A stretch of DNA of 26,144 bases. It comes from Bordetella parapertussis. GTDB lineage: Bacteria; Pseudomonadota; Gammaproteobacteria; Burkholderiales; Burkholderiaceae_D. The position numbers and the translations under genes are program-made. The stretch covers positions 1-26,144 of the forward strand of contig CAMCXB010000033.1 of NCBI GenBank assembly GCA_945883145.1. The letters are read 5' to 3'. Positions within the stretch are counted from its first letter, which is position 1, and each line of letters opens with the position of its first letter. The notes under the pieces are model-generated. The model worked only from the letters and a program-made list of their open reading frames with translations, was not told the origin of the DNA and searched no databases. This document shows positions 1-6,192 of this stretch, in pieces.

Positions 1-76
1 TACGAAGTACTCCTTTCTAAGACAGATTAACAAAATTTCTCTCTTATAAAGTGGCACTAAAAATCAAGTCAGATCA

Positions 77-286
77 TTGTTTGATGTGAATTTGCGGCTC
101 TGGAAAGTGGAGGATGACATCAGGGATAAAGAATTGTTACAAGAGTTTGATGTAATTTTTATCGAGCTAGCACGCAGTGTTTATAGATTAAATGACGAGC
201 GAGCCAAGCTAAAGAAAGCTATAAACTTAGCTCTTCATTCTGAGCTAGTTGAAGAAAAGAGTTATAAGAACTTTCAACAGCTTTAA
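77..286 (+). pseudogene. C-terminal remnant of a DUF6165-family gene
   Basis: The 69-residue frame matches the second half of DUF6165 proteins as I remember them: VNLRLWKVEDDIRDKE, then FIELARSVYRLNDERAKLKKAIN, ending ELVEEKSY. Whole family members are about 120-130 residues, so the N-terminal half is missing. An in-frame TAA at 47-49 closes the frame. The only available starts are a TTG at 77 or a GTG at 86, neither with a ribosome binding site. The family has no assigned biochemical role that I know of; members often sit near surface-polysaccharide genes. It lies about 100 bases upstream of tRNA-Arg. I read it as a decayed 5'-truncated copy. A short functional variant cannot be excluded. 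Confidence 0.6.
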
Positions 287-296
287 TCTCGTTTAT

Positions 297-353
297 GGGA
301 GGATTATCATGGTACCCCACTCACTCACCACAACTAACTTTCAACTCGCCTAA
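297..353 (+). other. Orphan Shine-Dalgarno with a 14-codon open frame
   Basis: A near-ideal ribosome binding site (GGGAGG, 297-302) lies six bases before an ATG at 309. The frame runs only 14 codons (MVPHSLTTTNFQLA) to a TAA at 351-353. It sits between the DUF6165 remnant and the tRNA promoter. It could be the left-over start of a deleted gene or a leader peptide. No function is proposed. Confidence 0.3.
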
Positions 354-355
354 GC

Positions 356-361
356 TATAAT
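356..361 (+). promoter_or_regulatory. -10 element of the tRNA-Arg promoter
   Basis: A perfect TATAAT lies about 30 bases before the mature 5' end of the tRNA and is followed by a GC-rich stretch, as expected of a stable-RNA promoter. No convincing -35 hexamer was found 16-18 bases upstream, so the call rests on the -10 box and position. Confidence 0.5.
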
Positions 362-391
362 CCTGCGAGCAGTGCCCTTGCCTGCCTGCGT

Positions 392-466
392 CTCGCCGTA
401 GTTCAATGGATAGAACGAGTGCCTCCTAAGCGCTAGATACAGGTTCGATTCCTGTCGGCGGGACCA
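392..466 (+). tRNA. tRNA-Arg (anticodon CCT)
   Basis: A full cloverleaf can be folded. The 7-bp acceptor stem pairs CTCGCCG with CGGCGGG (one G-T pair). The D arm is GTTC/GAAC and the anticodon stem AGTGC/GCGCT with loop CTCCTAA. The T arm is ACAGG/CCTGT with loop TTCGATT. CCA is encoded at 464-466. The anticodon CCT reads the rare AGG arginine codon. The following acyltransferase gene starts 38 bases downstream with no terminator hairpin between them. Confidence 0.96.
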
Positions 467-504
467 AACTGAAAAAAATAAAAAAGATCTTAGAGACGAT
501 TCAG

Positions 505-1098
505 ATGCACAACACAATTTTTACTACGCCTGTCGTGAATACTTTTCTGCGCAAGCTCTCCATCACTTTCTTGAAGTTAAATGGTTGGAAGGTGGAAGGA
601 GTGTTACCGGCTGATGCAAGTAAATGCGTTTTCATCGCTGCACCGCATACGAGTAATTGGGATTTACCCTACACTTTAATGGTCGCGTTTGCTCTGCGGT
701 TGAATATTTACTGGATGGGTAAGGCCAGTATTTTCACTTTCCCATTTGGTTCATTAATGCGCTGGTTGGGTGGCATTGCTGTGAATCGCGAGCAATCGAA
801 TAATTTAGTGGCTGCTTCAGCACAAGCATTGCGTGCAGCTAAAGGTTCGGCACAACTTGTGATACCACCTGAAGGAACGAGAAGTAAAAATCGTTATTGG
901 AAAACTGGCTTTTACTATACTGCAGTTGAAGCGGGCGTACCTATCTTAATGGCCTACATGGATTACTCAAAGAAAATCAGTGGCATTGGACCAGTCTTAC
1001 ATCCCACTGGCGATATAGAAAAAGATATGCAAACTGTGAAAACGTTTTACGCGCCATTCAAAGGCAAGAATGCGGATCAGTTTGCACCAGAAAACTGA
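505..1098 (+). CDS. PlsC-like 1-acylglycerol-3-phosphate acyltransferase family protein
   Basis: The 197-residue protein carries the two diagnostic blocks of the glycerolipid acyltransferase (PlsC) superfamily. These are H-x4-D as HTSNWD at residues 48-53 (catalytic His and Asp) and PEGTRSK at 122-128 (phosphate binding). A hydrophobic stretch around 55-80 suggests membrane association. The family transfers an acyl group from acyl-CoA or acyl-ACP to a lysolipid or related acceptor at the inner membrane. The protein is shorter than classical PlsC (about 240 residues) and resembles the compact bacterial glycerol acyltransferases, so the exact acceptor is unknown. It stands alone after tRNA-Arg and converges with the exported-protein pair. 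The ATG at 505 has only a weak purine-rich site (AGAG) before it. Confidence 0.85.
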   Translation: MHNTIFTTPVVNTFLRKLSITFLKLNGWKVEGVLPADASKCVFIAAPHTSNWDLPYTLMVAFALRLNIYWMGKASIFTFPFGSLMRWLGGIAVNREQSNNLVAASAQALRAAKGSAQLVIPPEGTRSKNRYWKTGFYYTAVEAGVPILMAYMDYSKKISGIGPVLHPTGDIEKDMQTVKTFYAPFKGKNADQFAPEN

Positions 1099-1137
1099 TC
1101 CGCATTTTGTTAAGCTAGACAGTCAATTTCACTGCAG

Positions 1138-1189
1138 CTTAGTTGTATAACTTAGTTACATAACTTAGTTACATAACTTAGTGACATAA
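1138..1189. repeat. 13-bp tandem repeat (about four copies) over a gene 3' end
   Basis: The unit ACATAACTTAGTT is present at 1158-1170, as one-mismatch ACATAACTTAGTG at 1171-1183, and as a two-mismatch copy GTATAACTTAGTT at 1145-1157. Half units flank it at 1138-1144 and 1184-1189. Read on the minus strand, each unit repeats the last codons and stop of the adhesin-E-like gene (TTA TGT xAC TAA). The array is therefore a tandem duplication of that gene's end, lying between two convergent genes. Confidence 0.85.
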
Positions 1190-1561
1190 TTTTTCTTTCA
1201 AGATTTGATCTGCACTACCAGATCGTATGCTGCTTAGTCGCAGTGCTGTTTCCATCTCACTGACAACAACACCTTGCGCCATTTTTTTCTCATACTTGAT
1301 GATTTTTTCTGCGCCGATTTTTTGTGTAGAACAATCCAAGGTCGTCAACGATTTCTCGGATAAGATTTCTTTGCCTTCTAAAGTCGTCAAAGGTGCGACG
1401 TAATTAGAGAGTGTCCATAATTTTATCTTGCCTGAATCTTTGCTAATGAATGCAGAATCAAAAAATTCTTCAGCTTCTGTATTTTTTGCATAGCTTTTCC
1501 ATTCAGCATGGGCTGCATAGCTAGTCAAAGCAAGGCTAATGAATAATATAATATTTTTCAT
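1178..1561 (-). CDS. Exported surface-adhesin-E-like protein
   Basis: The 127-residue protein starts with a clear Sec signal peptide (MKNIILFISLALTSYAAHA, probable cut after residue 19), leaving a mature domain of about 108 residues. The pattern is a tryptophan near the new N-terminus, a KLWTLSNY strand, SLTTLDCS around Cys77, and a final LCH with Cys126. It fits the surface-adhesin protein E-like family (Adhesin_E) as I recall it. The two cysteines probably form a disulfide in the periplasm or on the surface. Its ATG overlaps the stop of the upstream cupin gene by one base (TAATG), so translation is coupled. The last codons lie in the 13-bp tandem array. Haemophilus protein E binds host proteins, but many environmental bacteria carry the fold, so an adhesin role is only inferred. 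Confidence 0.6.
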   Translation of the reverse strand: MKNIILFISLALTSYAAHAEWKSYAKNTEAEEFFDSAFISKDSGKIKLWTLSNYVAPLTTLEGKEILSEKSLTTLDCSTQKIGAEKIIKYEKKMAQGVVVSEMETALRLSSIRSGSADQILKEKLCH

Positions 1562-2049
1562 TAGTTTAATTTTCTTGGTTTACCAAAATCACCTTCTTTA
1601 GGGAAGAGGAAGGTAGTTTTACTTGGACCCATACCTATAATTTGTACGATCGCACCTTCTTCACCGGCGCCATCATAATGCACGCCACCAGCAGGATGAA
1701 ACATATAACTGCCTGCACGTAAGGGTTGGGTTGCAGTTGGATCCCAGCTTTCATCTTTACCTGCAAACCATGTTCCTTGAATCACTGTCACATGTCTATC
1801 TTCAACATGAAAATGCGGTGAGCTCATCACGCCTGGAGGGAAATGCGCACGAATCACATACTGACCTGCTTTAGAAGGATCGCCATAGACCACCGCGATC
1901 TTTACGCCCTTGCCTGCATCTTTCCAAACGATGTTTTCTGGAAGAGCCACAATAAAATCTTTTTCACTCGGCGCAGACCAACTGGGGGAAGCGATTAAAA
2001 GCGCAGCAAGACAAAACGTAAAAAAACCTGAAATCGACTTCATCAACAT
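1561..2049 (-). CDS. Exported single-domain cupin protein
   Basis: The 162-residue protein has a signal peptide (hydrophobic stretch 9-22, likely cut after SWSA at residue 26) and one cupin domain. Motif 1 reads G73-x5-H79-x-H81-x4-H86-x5-G92, with His86 where the usual metal-binding Glu would be. Motif 2 contributes H118 and H124 (FHPAGGVHYDG). It is expected to be a periplasmic metal-binding beta-barrel; substrate and reaction are unknown. An AGGTGA site precedes two possible ATG starts (2049 and 2043), three and nine bases away; either keeps the signal peptide. It is the upstream partner of the adhesin-E-like gene, coupled by a TAATG overlap, so the two exported proteins are probably made together. 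Confidence 0.8.
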   Translation of the reverse strand: MLMKSISGFFTFCLAALLIASPSWSAPSEKDFIVALPENIVWKDAGKGVKIAVVYGDPSKAGQYVIRAHFPPGVMSSPHFHVEDRHVTVIQGTWFAGKDESWDPTATQPLRAGSYMFHPAGGVHYDGAGEEGAIVQIIGMGPSKTTFLFPKEGDFGKPRKLN

Positions 2050-2360
2050 ACGTCACCTATAAATTAAAAGCAAAATCTATTTTAACGTTGAATTAATTCG
2101 TCAGTACACAATTAAAAAAATCGCATTATTAACCATGTGACAATAGCGATACTTGTCATGGTTGATAGCGTCATCGCTAATACTGCATGGAGCTTATTTC
2201 TATTCATGAAATAAAGTCGACTTGTTAATGTAGCTTGCAGAGTACGTGATTGTATAAGTAGTGACTAGGCTTATTTTTTATCGTTATATTTCAAAGTTCA
2301 GCCGTACTTGCGTTAAGATTATTATTCAATCTGACTTCTATGAATTTATAAAGGAATAGT
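2050..2360. other. Divergent intergenic region with overlapping inverted repeats
   Basis: These 311 AT-rich bases separate the leftward cupin gene from the rightward FAH-family gene and must hold promoters for both. No convincing -35/-10 pair was found. Inverted repeats cluster at 2132-2179: ACCATG(TG)ACAA at 2132-2143 against TTGTCATGGT at 2153-2162, and a TAGCG/CGCTA hairpin at 2166-2179. A 31-codon minus-strand frame overlaps them. A ribosome binding site (AAAGGA) precedes the ATG at 2361. Confidence 0.5.
2112..2207 (-). CDS. Possible 31-residue single-pass membrane peptide
   Basis: An ATG at 2207 opens a 31-codon frame on the same strand as, and 62 bases upstream of, the cupin gene. The peptide starts MNRNKLH, has one hydrophobic segment (residues 8-28), and ends RFF. 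This positive-hydrophobic-positive layout is typical of small membrane proteins. There is no recognisable Shine-Dalgarno, and inverted repeats overlap the frame, so it may be chance coding in an AT-rich spacer. I do not recognise a family. Confidence 0.22.
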   Translation of the reverse strand: MNRNKLHAVLAMTLSTMTSIAIVTWLIMRFF

Positions 2361-3212
2361 ATGAAGCTAGTACGTTACGGTCGCCTAGGCCAAGAAAAAC
2401 CAGGGTTAATCGATACAGAAGGCAAACTACGTAGCCTGTCTGATGTCGTAGAAGATATTGATGCCAGTGTGCTTGCGCCAAAATCCCTCGCAAAGCTAGC
2501 CAAAATCAAACCCACTTCTCTTCCAACTGTGCGTGGCAATCCTCGTCTAGGCGTGCCCGTTGCGCAAGTAGGAAAGTTCATTGGTATCGGCCTGAACTAT
2601 TCAGACCATGCAGCAGAATCAGGCATGCCGATTCCCACTGAACCTATCGTCTTTATGAAAGCTGTGACTTCACTAGCAGGTGCGAATGATACGGTGATGT
2701 TACCCAAAGATGTGAGCAAAGCTGATTGGGAGGTAGAGCTCGGTGTCATCATAGGTAGTAAAGCACAATATGTGACTGCAACAAACGCTTTAGATTATGT
2801 GGCGGGTTATTGTGTGGTGAATGATTTATCAGAACGCGCATTTCAATTAGAACGAGGCAATCAATGGGATAAAGGCAAAGGTTGTGACACCTTTGGTCCA
2901 GTTGGCCCTTGGTTAGTCACGCGTGATGAGGTTCCTCATCCACAAAAGTTATCCATGTGGTTGGATTTAAATGGTGAACGTCGTCAAACTGGTAACACAC
3001 GTACGATGATTTTTTCAGTCGCAAAAATCATTAGTTATCTCAGCCGTTTTATGACGCTCATGCCTGGCGATATCATTGCAACTGGTACACCGCCTGGTGT
3101 GGGCATGGGTATGAAGCCGCAGCAGTTTCTCGCGCATGGCGATTCCCTACATCTAGGCATTGAAGGCTTGGGTGAACAACACCAACAAGTCGTACGTTAT
3201 AAGAAAAGCTGA
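2361..3212 (+). CDS. Fumarylacetoacetate hydrolase (FAH) family protein
   Basis: The 283-residue protein belongs to the short FAH-fold family that includes ureidoglycolate lyase, 2-keto-3-deoxy acid hydrolases and fumarylpyruvate hydrolase. Metal ligands are visible as E124 and E126 (DWEVELGVIIG) and D155 (VVNDLSER). The core block KGKGCDTFGPVGPWL starts at 171, with N79-Y80 and H83 in GIGLNYSDHAAE and a late TGTPPGVG loop. These enzymes cleave C-C bonds of beta-diketo or keto acids with Mg2+ or Mn2+ in the cytoplasm. The length (283, not about 420) argues against true tyrosine-pathway FahA. It converges on a maleylacetoacetate isomerase gene only 23 bases away, hinting at a ring-cleavage product as substrate. 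An AAAGGA site supports the ATG at 2361. Confidence 0.88.
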   Translation: MKLVRYGRLGQEKPGLIDTEGKLRSLSDVVEDIDASVLAPKSLAKLAKIKPTSLPTVRGNPRLGVPVAQVGKFIGIGLNYSDHAAESGMPIPTEPIVFMKAVTSLAGANDTVMLPKDVSKADWEVELGVIIGSKAQYVTATNALDYVAGYCVVNDLSERAFQLERGNQWDKGKGCDTFGPVGPWLVTRDEVPHPQKLSMWLDLNGERRQTGNTRTMIFSVAKIISYLSRFMTLMPGDIIATGTPPGVGMGMKPQQFLAHGDSLHLGIEGLGEQHQQVVRYKKS

Positions 3213-3235
3213 GCTCGTATTAAGGCTCACGCATT

Positions 3236-3880
3236 TCATTCTGCATCGGGCTGCTGTGCAGGCGATGCATGAATGAAGGCGTCTAACTGAAGGCAAGCAT
3301 CATTAATTCTCAACAGTGTAGGCATGGCAGTCAAATCACACTGTAATCGCTTTGCATTGGCAATCTGGGGAATTAAAAAACAATCAGCAAGACTAGGCAC
3401 ATCGCCGTAACAATAGCGTCCTACTCGCTTATCTTCAGACAACATCTTTTCAACAGAAGCTAAGCCCTGTTCACACCAGTGTCGATACCACGTATTTTTT
3501 TCTTCTTCACTCACACCCAATACATTGGTTAGATACTGCAAGATGCGTAGATTGTTAATCGGATGAATATCACAAGCAATCATTAACGCCAGACTACGCT
3601 GCCACGCTCGTTCTAGCGATGTGGTTGAGAGTAGCGCAGGTGCAGGATACGTCTCTTCCAGATATTCAATAATCGCTAACGACTGCGTCAGTGCGACGCC
3701 ATTATTTTCTAAGACGGGCACGAGTGCGTCAGGATTTAATACACGAAAATTGTCAGAGTGTTGCTCGCCACCGTTATTGAGCAAATGTACAGGAACTAAG
3801 TCATACGACAATCCTTTGAGATTAAGCGCAATACGTACGCGATAAGACGCCGAACTACGAAAATAGCTATGAAGTTTCAT
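3236..3880 (-). CDS. maiA: Maleylacetoacetate isomerase (zeta-class glutathione transferase)
   Basis: The 214-residue protein has the standard zeta-GST layout. The N-terminal thioredoxin-like domain carries the active-site block SSASYRVR (residues 9-16) for glutathione activation. The cis-proline block is LVPVLE (53-58), with QSLAI at 66-70 contacting glutathione, and an all-helical C-terminal domain follows. The family isomerises maleylacetoacetate to fumarylacetoacetate (tyrosine degradation) or maleylpyruvate to fumarylpyruvate (gentisate pathway); sequence alone does not decide. The next enzyme of either route would be a FAH-family hydrolase, and one lies convergent next door. The gene has its own start at 3880 and no operon partner on its strand. 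Confidence 0.88.
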   Translation of the reverse strand: MKLHSYFRSSASYRVRIALNLKGLSYDLVPVHLLNNGGEQHSDNFRVLNPDALVPVLENNGVALTQSLAIIEYLEETYPAPALLSTTSLERAWQRSLALMIACDIHPINNLRILQYLTNVLGVSEEEKNTWYRHWCEQGLASVEKMLSEDKRVGRYCYGDVPSLADCFLIPQIANAKRLQCDLTAMPTLLRINDACLQLDAFIHASPAQQPDAE

Positions 3881-3942
3881 TGATATTCTCTATAAATTAA
3901 TCTTTACAGCATGATGCCATTATTAAATTAAAGGGAAATGAA

Positions 3943-3955
3943 CTAATCCGATTAG
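3943..3955. promoter_or_regulatory. Palindrome upstream of the OTU-like gene
   Basis: CTAATC-C-GATTAG is a perfect 6-1-6 inverted repeat 41 bases before the ATG at 3997. A weak TTAGAA / 17 bases / TATCAT promoter overlaps its right end. The position suits a repressor or activator operator. It could also be chance in an AT-rich spacer. Confidence 0.3.
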
Positions 3956-3996
3956 AAAATTACTTAGCTTTGCATATCATTTTACTGGAGCTAAAC

Positions 3997-4677
3997 ATGA
4001 AACCTATCGGACGTTTTACCCCTTCCCACGATACCAGTCGCACAAGCTCACCAACTAACGGCATCCCAACTAACAATCCAGAAATAAAGAGTGAATTTCT
4101 CTCAAAGTCACAACAGCAAGCCTTATTGTCTGGCAATGCAAATGAAATCAAGCAAGCCAATGCTAAAGCCTTAGCAGAAGCCATACAAAATAGCTTAAAT
4201 GAACCGCCTACTCATACAAAAACACCTGCCTCAAAAAGAAAAATAACATCAAGCGAATGGTCTGCTCACGCAAAAAATAATTTACAACTTAGAAAATGGT
4301 TTGATGCAAATAATTACCTAATCAAACCAAACTCTGGCAAAGAAAATAATTGTCTACTCATCTCTTTGCTACAACATGTCACGGGCAACTATGATAGCCA
4401 ACACACTAAGCGAGCACAGCACTATAAATCCATCTTACAAAATGTCAGTAAGGGCACGATTAATAGTTTTGATCCTTTATTTAGCGATTCCGATTGGACG
4501 ACTTTCATGATCAATAAAATTAATCAAGACTATGAAACAGATTTTTCCGTAGATTTTTATAGCGCAGATACTGATGGAAAACCTGCTGTTTTACGCGTCG
4601 GTCAAGGAAAAAATTCTGTCATTATTTTTGATCAAGGCGGTCATTTTGAATCTGTGATTACAAAAAATAACCCTTAA
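3997..4677 (+). CDS. OTU-like cysteine protease (putative deubiquitinase-type effector)
   Basis: The 226-residue protein has a polar N-terminal third (residues 1-90, rich in Ser, Thr, Asn, Gln, Pro) and a compact C-terminal domain. That domain reads like an ovarian-tumour (OTU) peptidase. ENNCLLISLLQ around Cys119 matches the family's DGNCLF block, with Glu at position -3 and Asn at -1. A SDSDWTTFMINKIN segment stands where OTU proteins have a conserved Trp. GGHFESVI places His216 as in the terminal HY-x-SV block. There is no signal peptide or membrane segment. OTU enzymes cleave ubiquitin chains, and bacterial examples are usually secreted effectors. The longer TTG start at 3970 is rejected because TGGAG sits six bases before the ATG at 3997. 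The gene looks AT-richer than its neighbours and has no same-strand partner, which suggests acquisition. The family call is motif-based. Confidence 0.55.
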   Translation: MKPIGRFTPSHDTSRTSSPTNGIPTNNPEIKSEFLSKSQQQALLSGNANEIKQANAKALAEAIQNSLNEPPTHTKTPASKRKITSSEWSAHAKNNLQLRKWFDANNYLIKPNSGKENNCLLISLLQHVTGNYDSQHTKRAQHYKSILQNVSKGTINSFDPLFSDSDWTTFMINKINQDYETDFSVDFYSADTDGKPAVLRVGQGKNSVIIFDQGGHFESVITKNNP

Positions 4678-4693
4678 AAATATTTGTAATTTT

Positions 4694-5422
4694 TCATCCA
4701 CCTAAATAAGCATGAATAACTTCTGGGTTATTTAATAACTCACTCGCCATACCTGACAAAGTAATCGTGCCTGTGTCCATCACATAGGCACGTTGTGTCA
4801 AAGATAAAGCCTGACGCACATTTTGCTCTACCAATAAGATGGCTATCCCTTCAGCAACAATCGCTTTAATCACTTCAAAAATTCTTTCCACCATAATGGG
4901 CGCAAGCCCCATAGAGGGCTCATCGAGTAACAGTAACTGAGGTTTGCTCATCAAGGCTCTCGCCATCACAAGCATTTGTTGTTCACCACCTGACAAAGTG
5001 CCAGCTAGCTGATCAGCCCGTTCTTTTAAACGTGGAAAAATCGTAAACCACTTTTCTATATCCGCTTCGATTTCAGAATGATCTCGCCGTGTATATGCAC
5101 CCATTAATAAATTTTCTTTAATACTCATGCGCGCAAACACACCACGTCCCTCAGGCACCATGGCTAAACCTAGTGAAGGCAAATTAAAAGCTGGTAGTGT
5201 AGTGATGATTTGATTTGCATAGGTAATCGTACCTTGCACAGTGGCAGTGGGTAATGTGCCTGTAATAGCTTTTAGTGTCGTGGTTTTACCTGCGCCATTA
5301 GCACCAATCAAACTGACACATTCACCCTGCGCGATCTCAAAGCTAATTCCTTTTACAGCTTCTATCCCACCGTAGTGCACAACTAAGTCGCGCACACTTA
5401 ATAAAGGTTGTGAAGAATTCAT
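4694..5422 (-). CDS. livF: Branched-chain amino acid ABC transporter ATP-binding protein LivF
   Basis: The 242-residue ATPase has Walker A GANGAGKT at 40-47, the ABC signature LSGGEQQ at 143-149, Walker B LLLLDEP at 163-169 and a downstream LLVEQN switch region. The EGRGVFARMSIKENL block and the length are typical of LivF, the shorter ATPase of the HAAT-family importer. It couples ATP hydrolysis to uptake of leucine, isoleucine, valine or related solutes through LivH-LivM. Its ATG overlaps the stop of livG by four bases (ATGA), so the two are translationally coupled. It is the last gene of the string. Only 16 bases separate its stop from the convergent OTU-like gene, and no terminator hairpin is visible. 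Confidence 0.95.
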   Translation of the reverse strand: MNSSQPLLSVRDLVVHYGGIEAVKGISFEIAQGECVSLIGANGAGKTTTLKAITGTLPTATVQGTITYANQIITTLPAFNLPSLGLAMVPEGRGVFARMSIKENLLMGAYTRRDHSEIEADIEKWFTIFPRLKERADQLAGTLSGGEQQMLVMARALMSKPQLLLLDEPSMGLAPIMVERIFEVIKAIVAEGIAILLVEQNVRQALSLTQRAYVMDTGTITLSGMASELLNNPEVIHAYLGG

Positions 5423-6192
5423 GCCACTTCTCCACCTAAATAAGCAGCAAGTACAGCCGGATTTTTTTGTATGTCATGTGGTTCGCCTTCGGCGATGATC
5501 TTGCCGTAATCAAGCACCGTGATGCGATCACAAATACTCATCATTAATTTCACATCGTGTTCTATTAATAAGATCGCGCAATATTGTTTTTTTATTTTCA
5601 ATAGCAGCTGATGTAAGTTTTCTTTTTCACTGTGATTCATACCAGCAGCAGGTTCATCTAATGCAAGCAAGACAGGATCTGTTGCGAGTGCTCTTGCAAT
5701 TTCCAAACGGCGCTGATCACCATATGACAAGTGACGTGCTGCGCGATCAGCTAAATGAGCAATGCCTACAAAATCTAATAACTCAAGGGCGCGCTGTACT
5801 ATCGCAGCTTCTTCTTTACGTGCTGCAGGATGACGCAAGATTGCTCCTAAGACACCCTGATGTGTTCTTACATGACGACCCACCATCACATTTTCACAAG
5901 CCGTCATATCGGCAAATAAACGTATGTTTTGAAATGTGCGTGCAATACCTGCTTGCGCTACGCGATGTGGTGCTGAAGGTGAATAAGATTTTCCCGATAA
6001 AGAGAAGCGACCTGTTTCAGCTTGATATAAACCGGTAATGACATTGAATAAGGTTGTTTTACCCGCGCCATTCGGCCCTATCAATCCTACAATTTGATTA
6101 GGATAAATTTTCAATTCCACATCAGACAAAGCCTGTAAGCCGCCAAAGCGCTTACTCACTTGTTCTATCTGTAGCAGTGGTGCTGATGTCAT
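5419..6192 (-). CDS. livG: Branched-chain amino acid ABC transporter ATP-binding protein LivG
   Basis: The 257-residue ATPase has Walker A GPNGAGKT at 39-46, signature LSYGDQRR at 155-162, Walker B LLALDEP at 175-181 and the LLIEHDVKLMM switch. GIARTFQNIRLF (82-93) is the Q-loop block characteristic of LivG. It pairs with LivF as the heterodimeric motor of the importer. Stop and start codons overlap by four bases with both neighbours (livM upstream, livF downstream). These three genes are therefore a tightly coupled unit. Confidence 0.95.
   Translation of the reverse strand: MTSAPLLQIEQVSKRFGGLQALSDVELKIYPNQIVGLIGPNGAGKTTLFNVITGLYQAETGRFSLSGKSYSPSAPHRVAQAGIARTFQNIRLFADMTACENVMVGRHVRTHQGVLGAILRHPAARKEEAAIVQRALELLDFVGIAHLADRAARHLSYGDQRRLEIARALATDPVLLALDEPAAGMNHSEKENLHQLLLKIKKQYCAILLIEHDVKLMMSICDRITVLDYGKIIAEGEPHDIQKNPAVLAAYLGGEVA

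Noticed and set aside
2250..2261. TTGTATAAGTAG shared with the inverted copy at 21159-21170 and similar to part of the 1145-1157 repeat, as a possible dispersed intergenic repeat.
   Set aside because: In a 26-kb AT-rich window many 12-base matches between the two strands are expected by chance, and the flanks do not match.
3970..3996. Upstream TTG start extending the OTU-like protein by nine residues.
   Set aside because: No ribosome binding site precedes it, while TGGAG lies six bases before the ATG at 3997.
5661..6038. A 125-codon plus-strand frame inside livG.
   Set aside because: It lies fully antisense to a well-supported ABC ATPase and shows no family resemblance; similar antisense frames in rsmB, patatin and hppA were rejected for the same reason.
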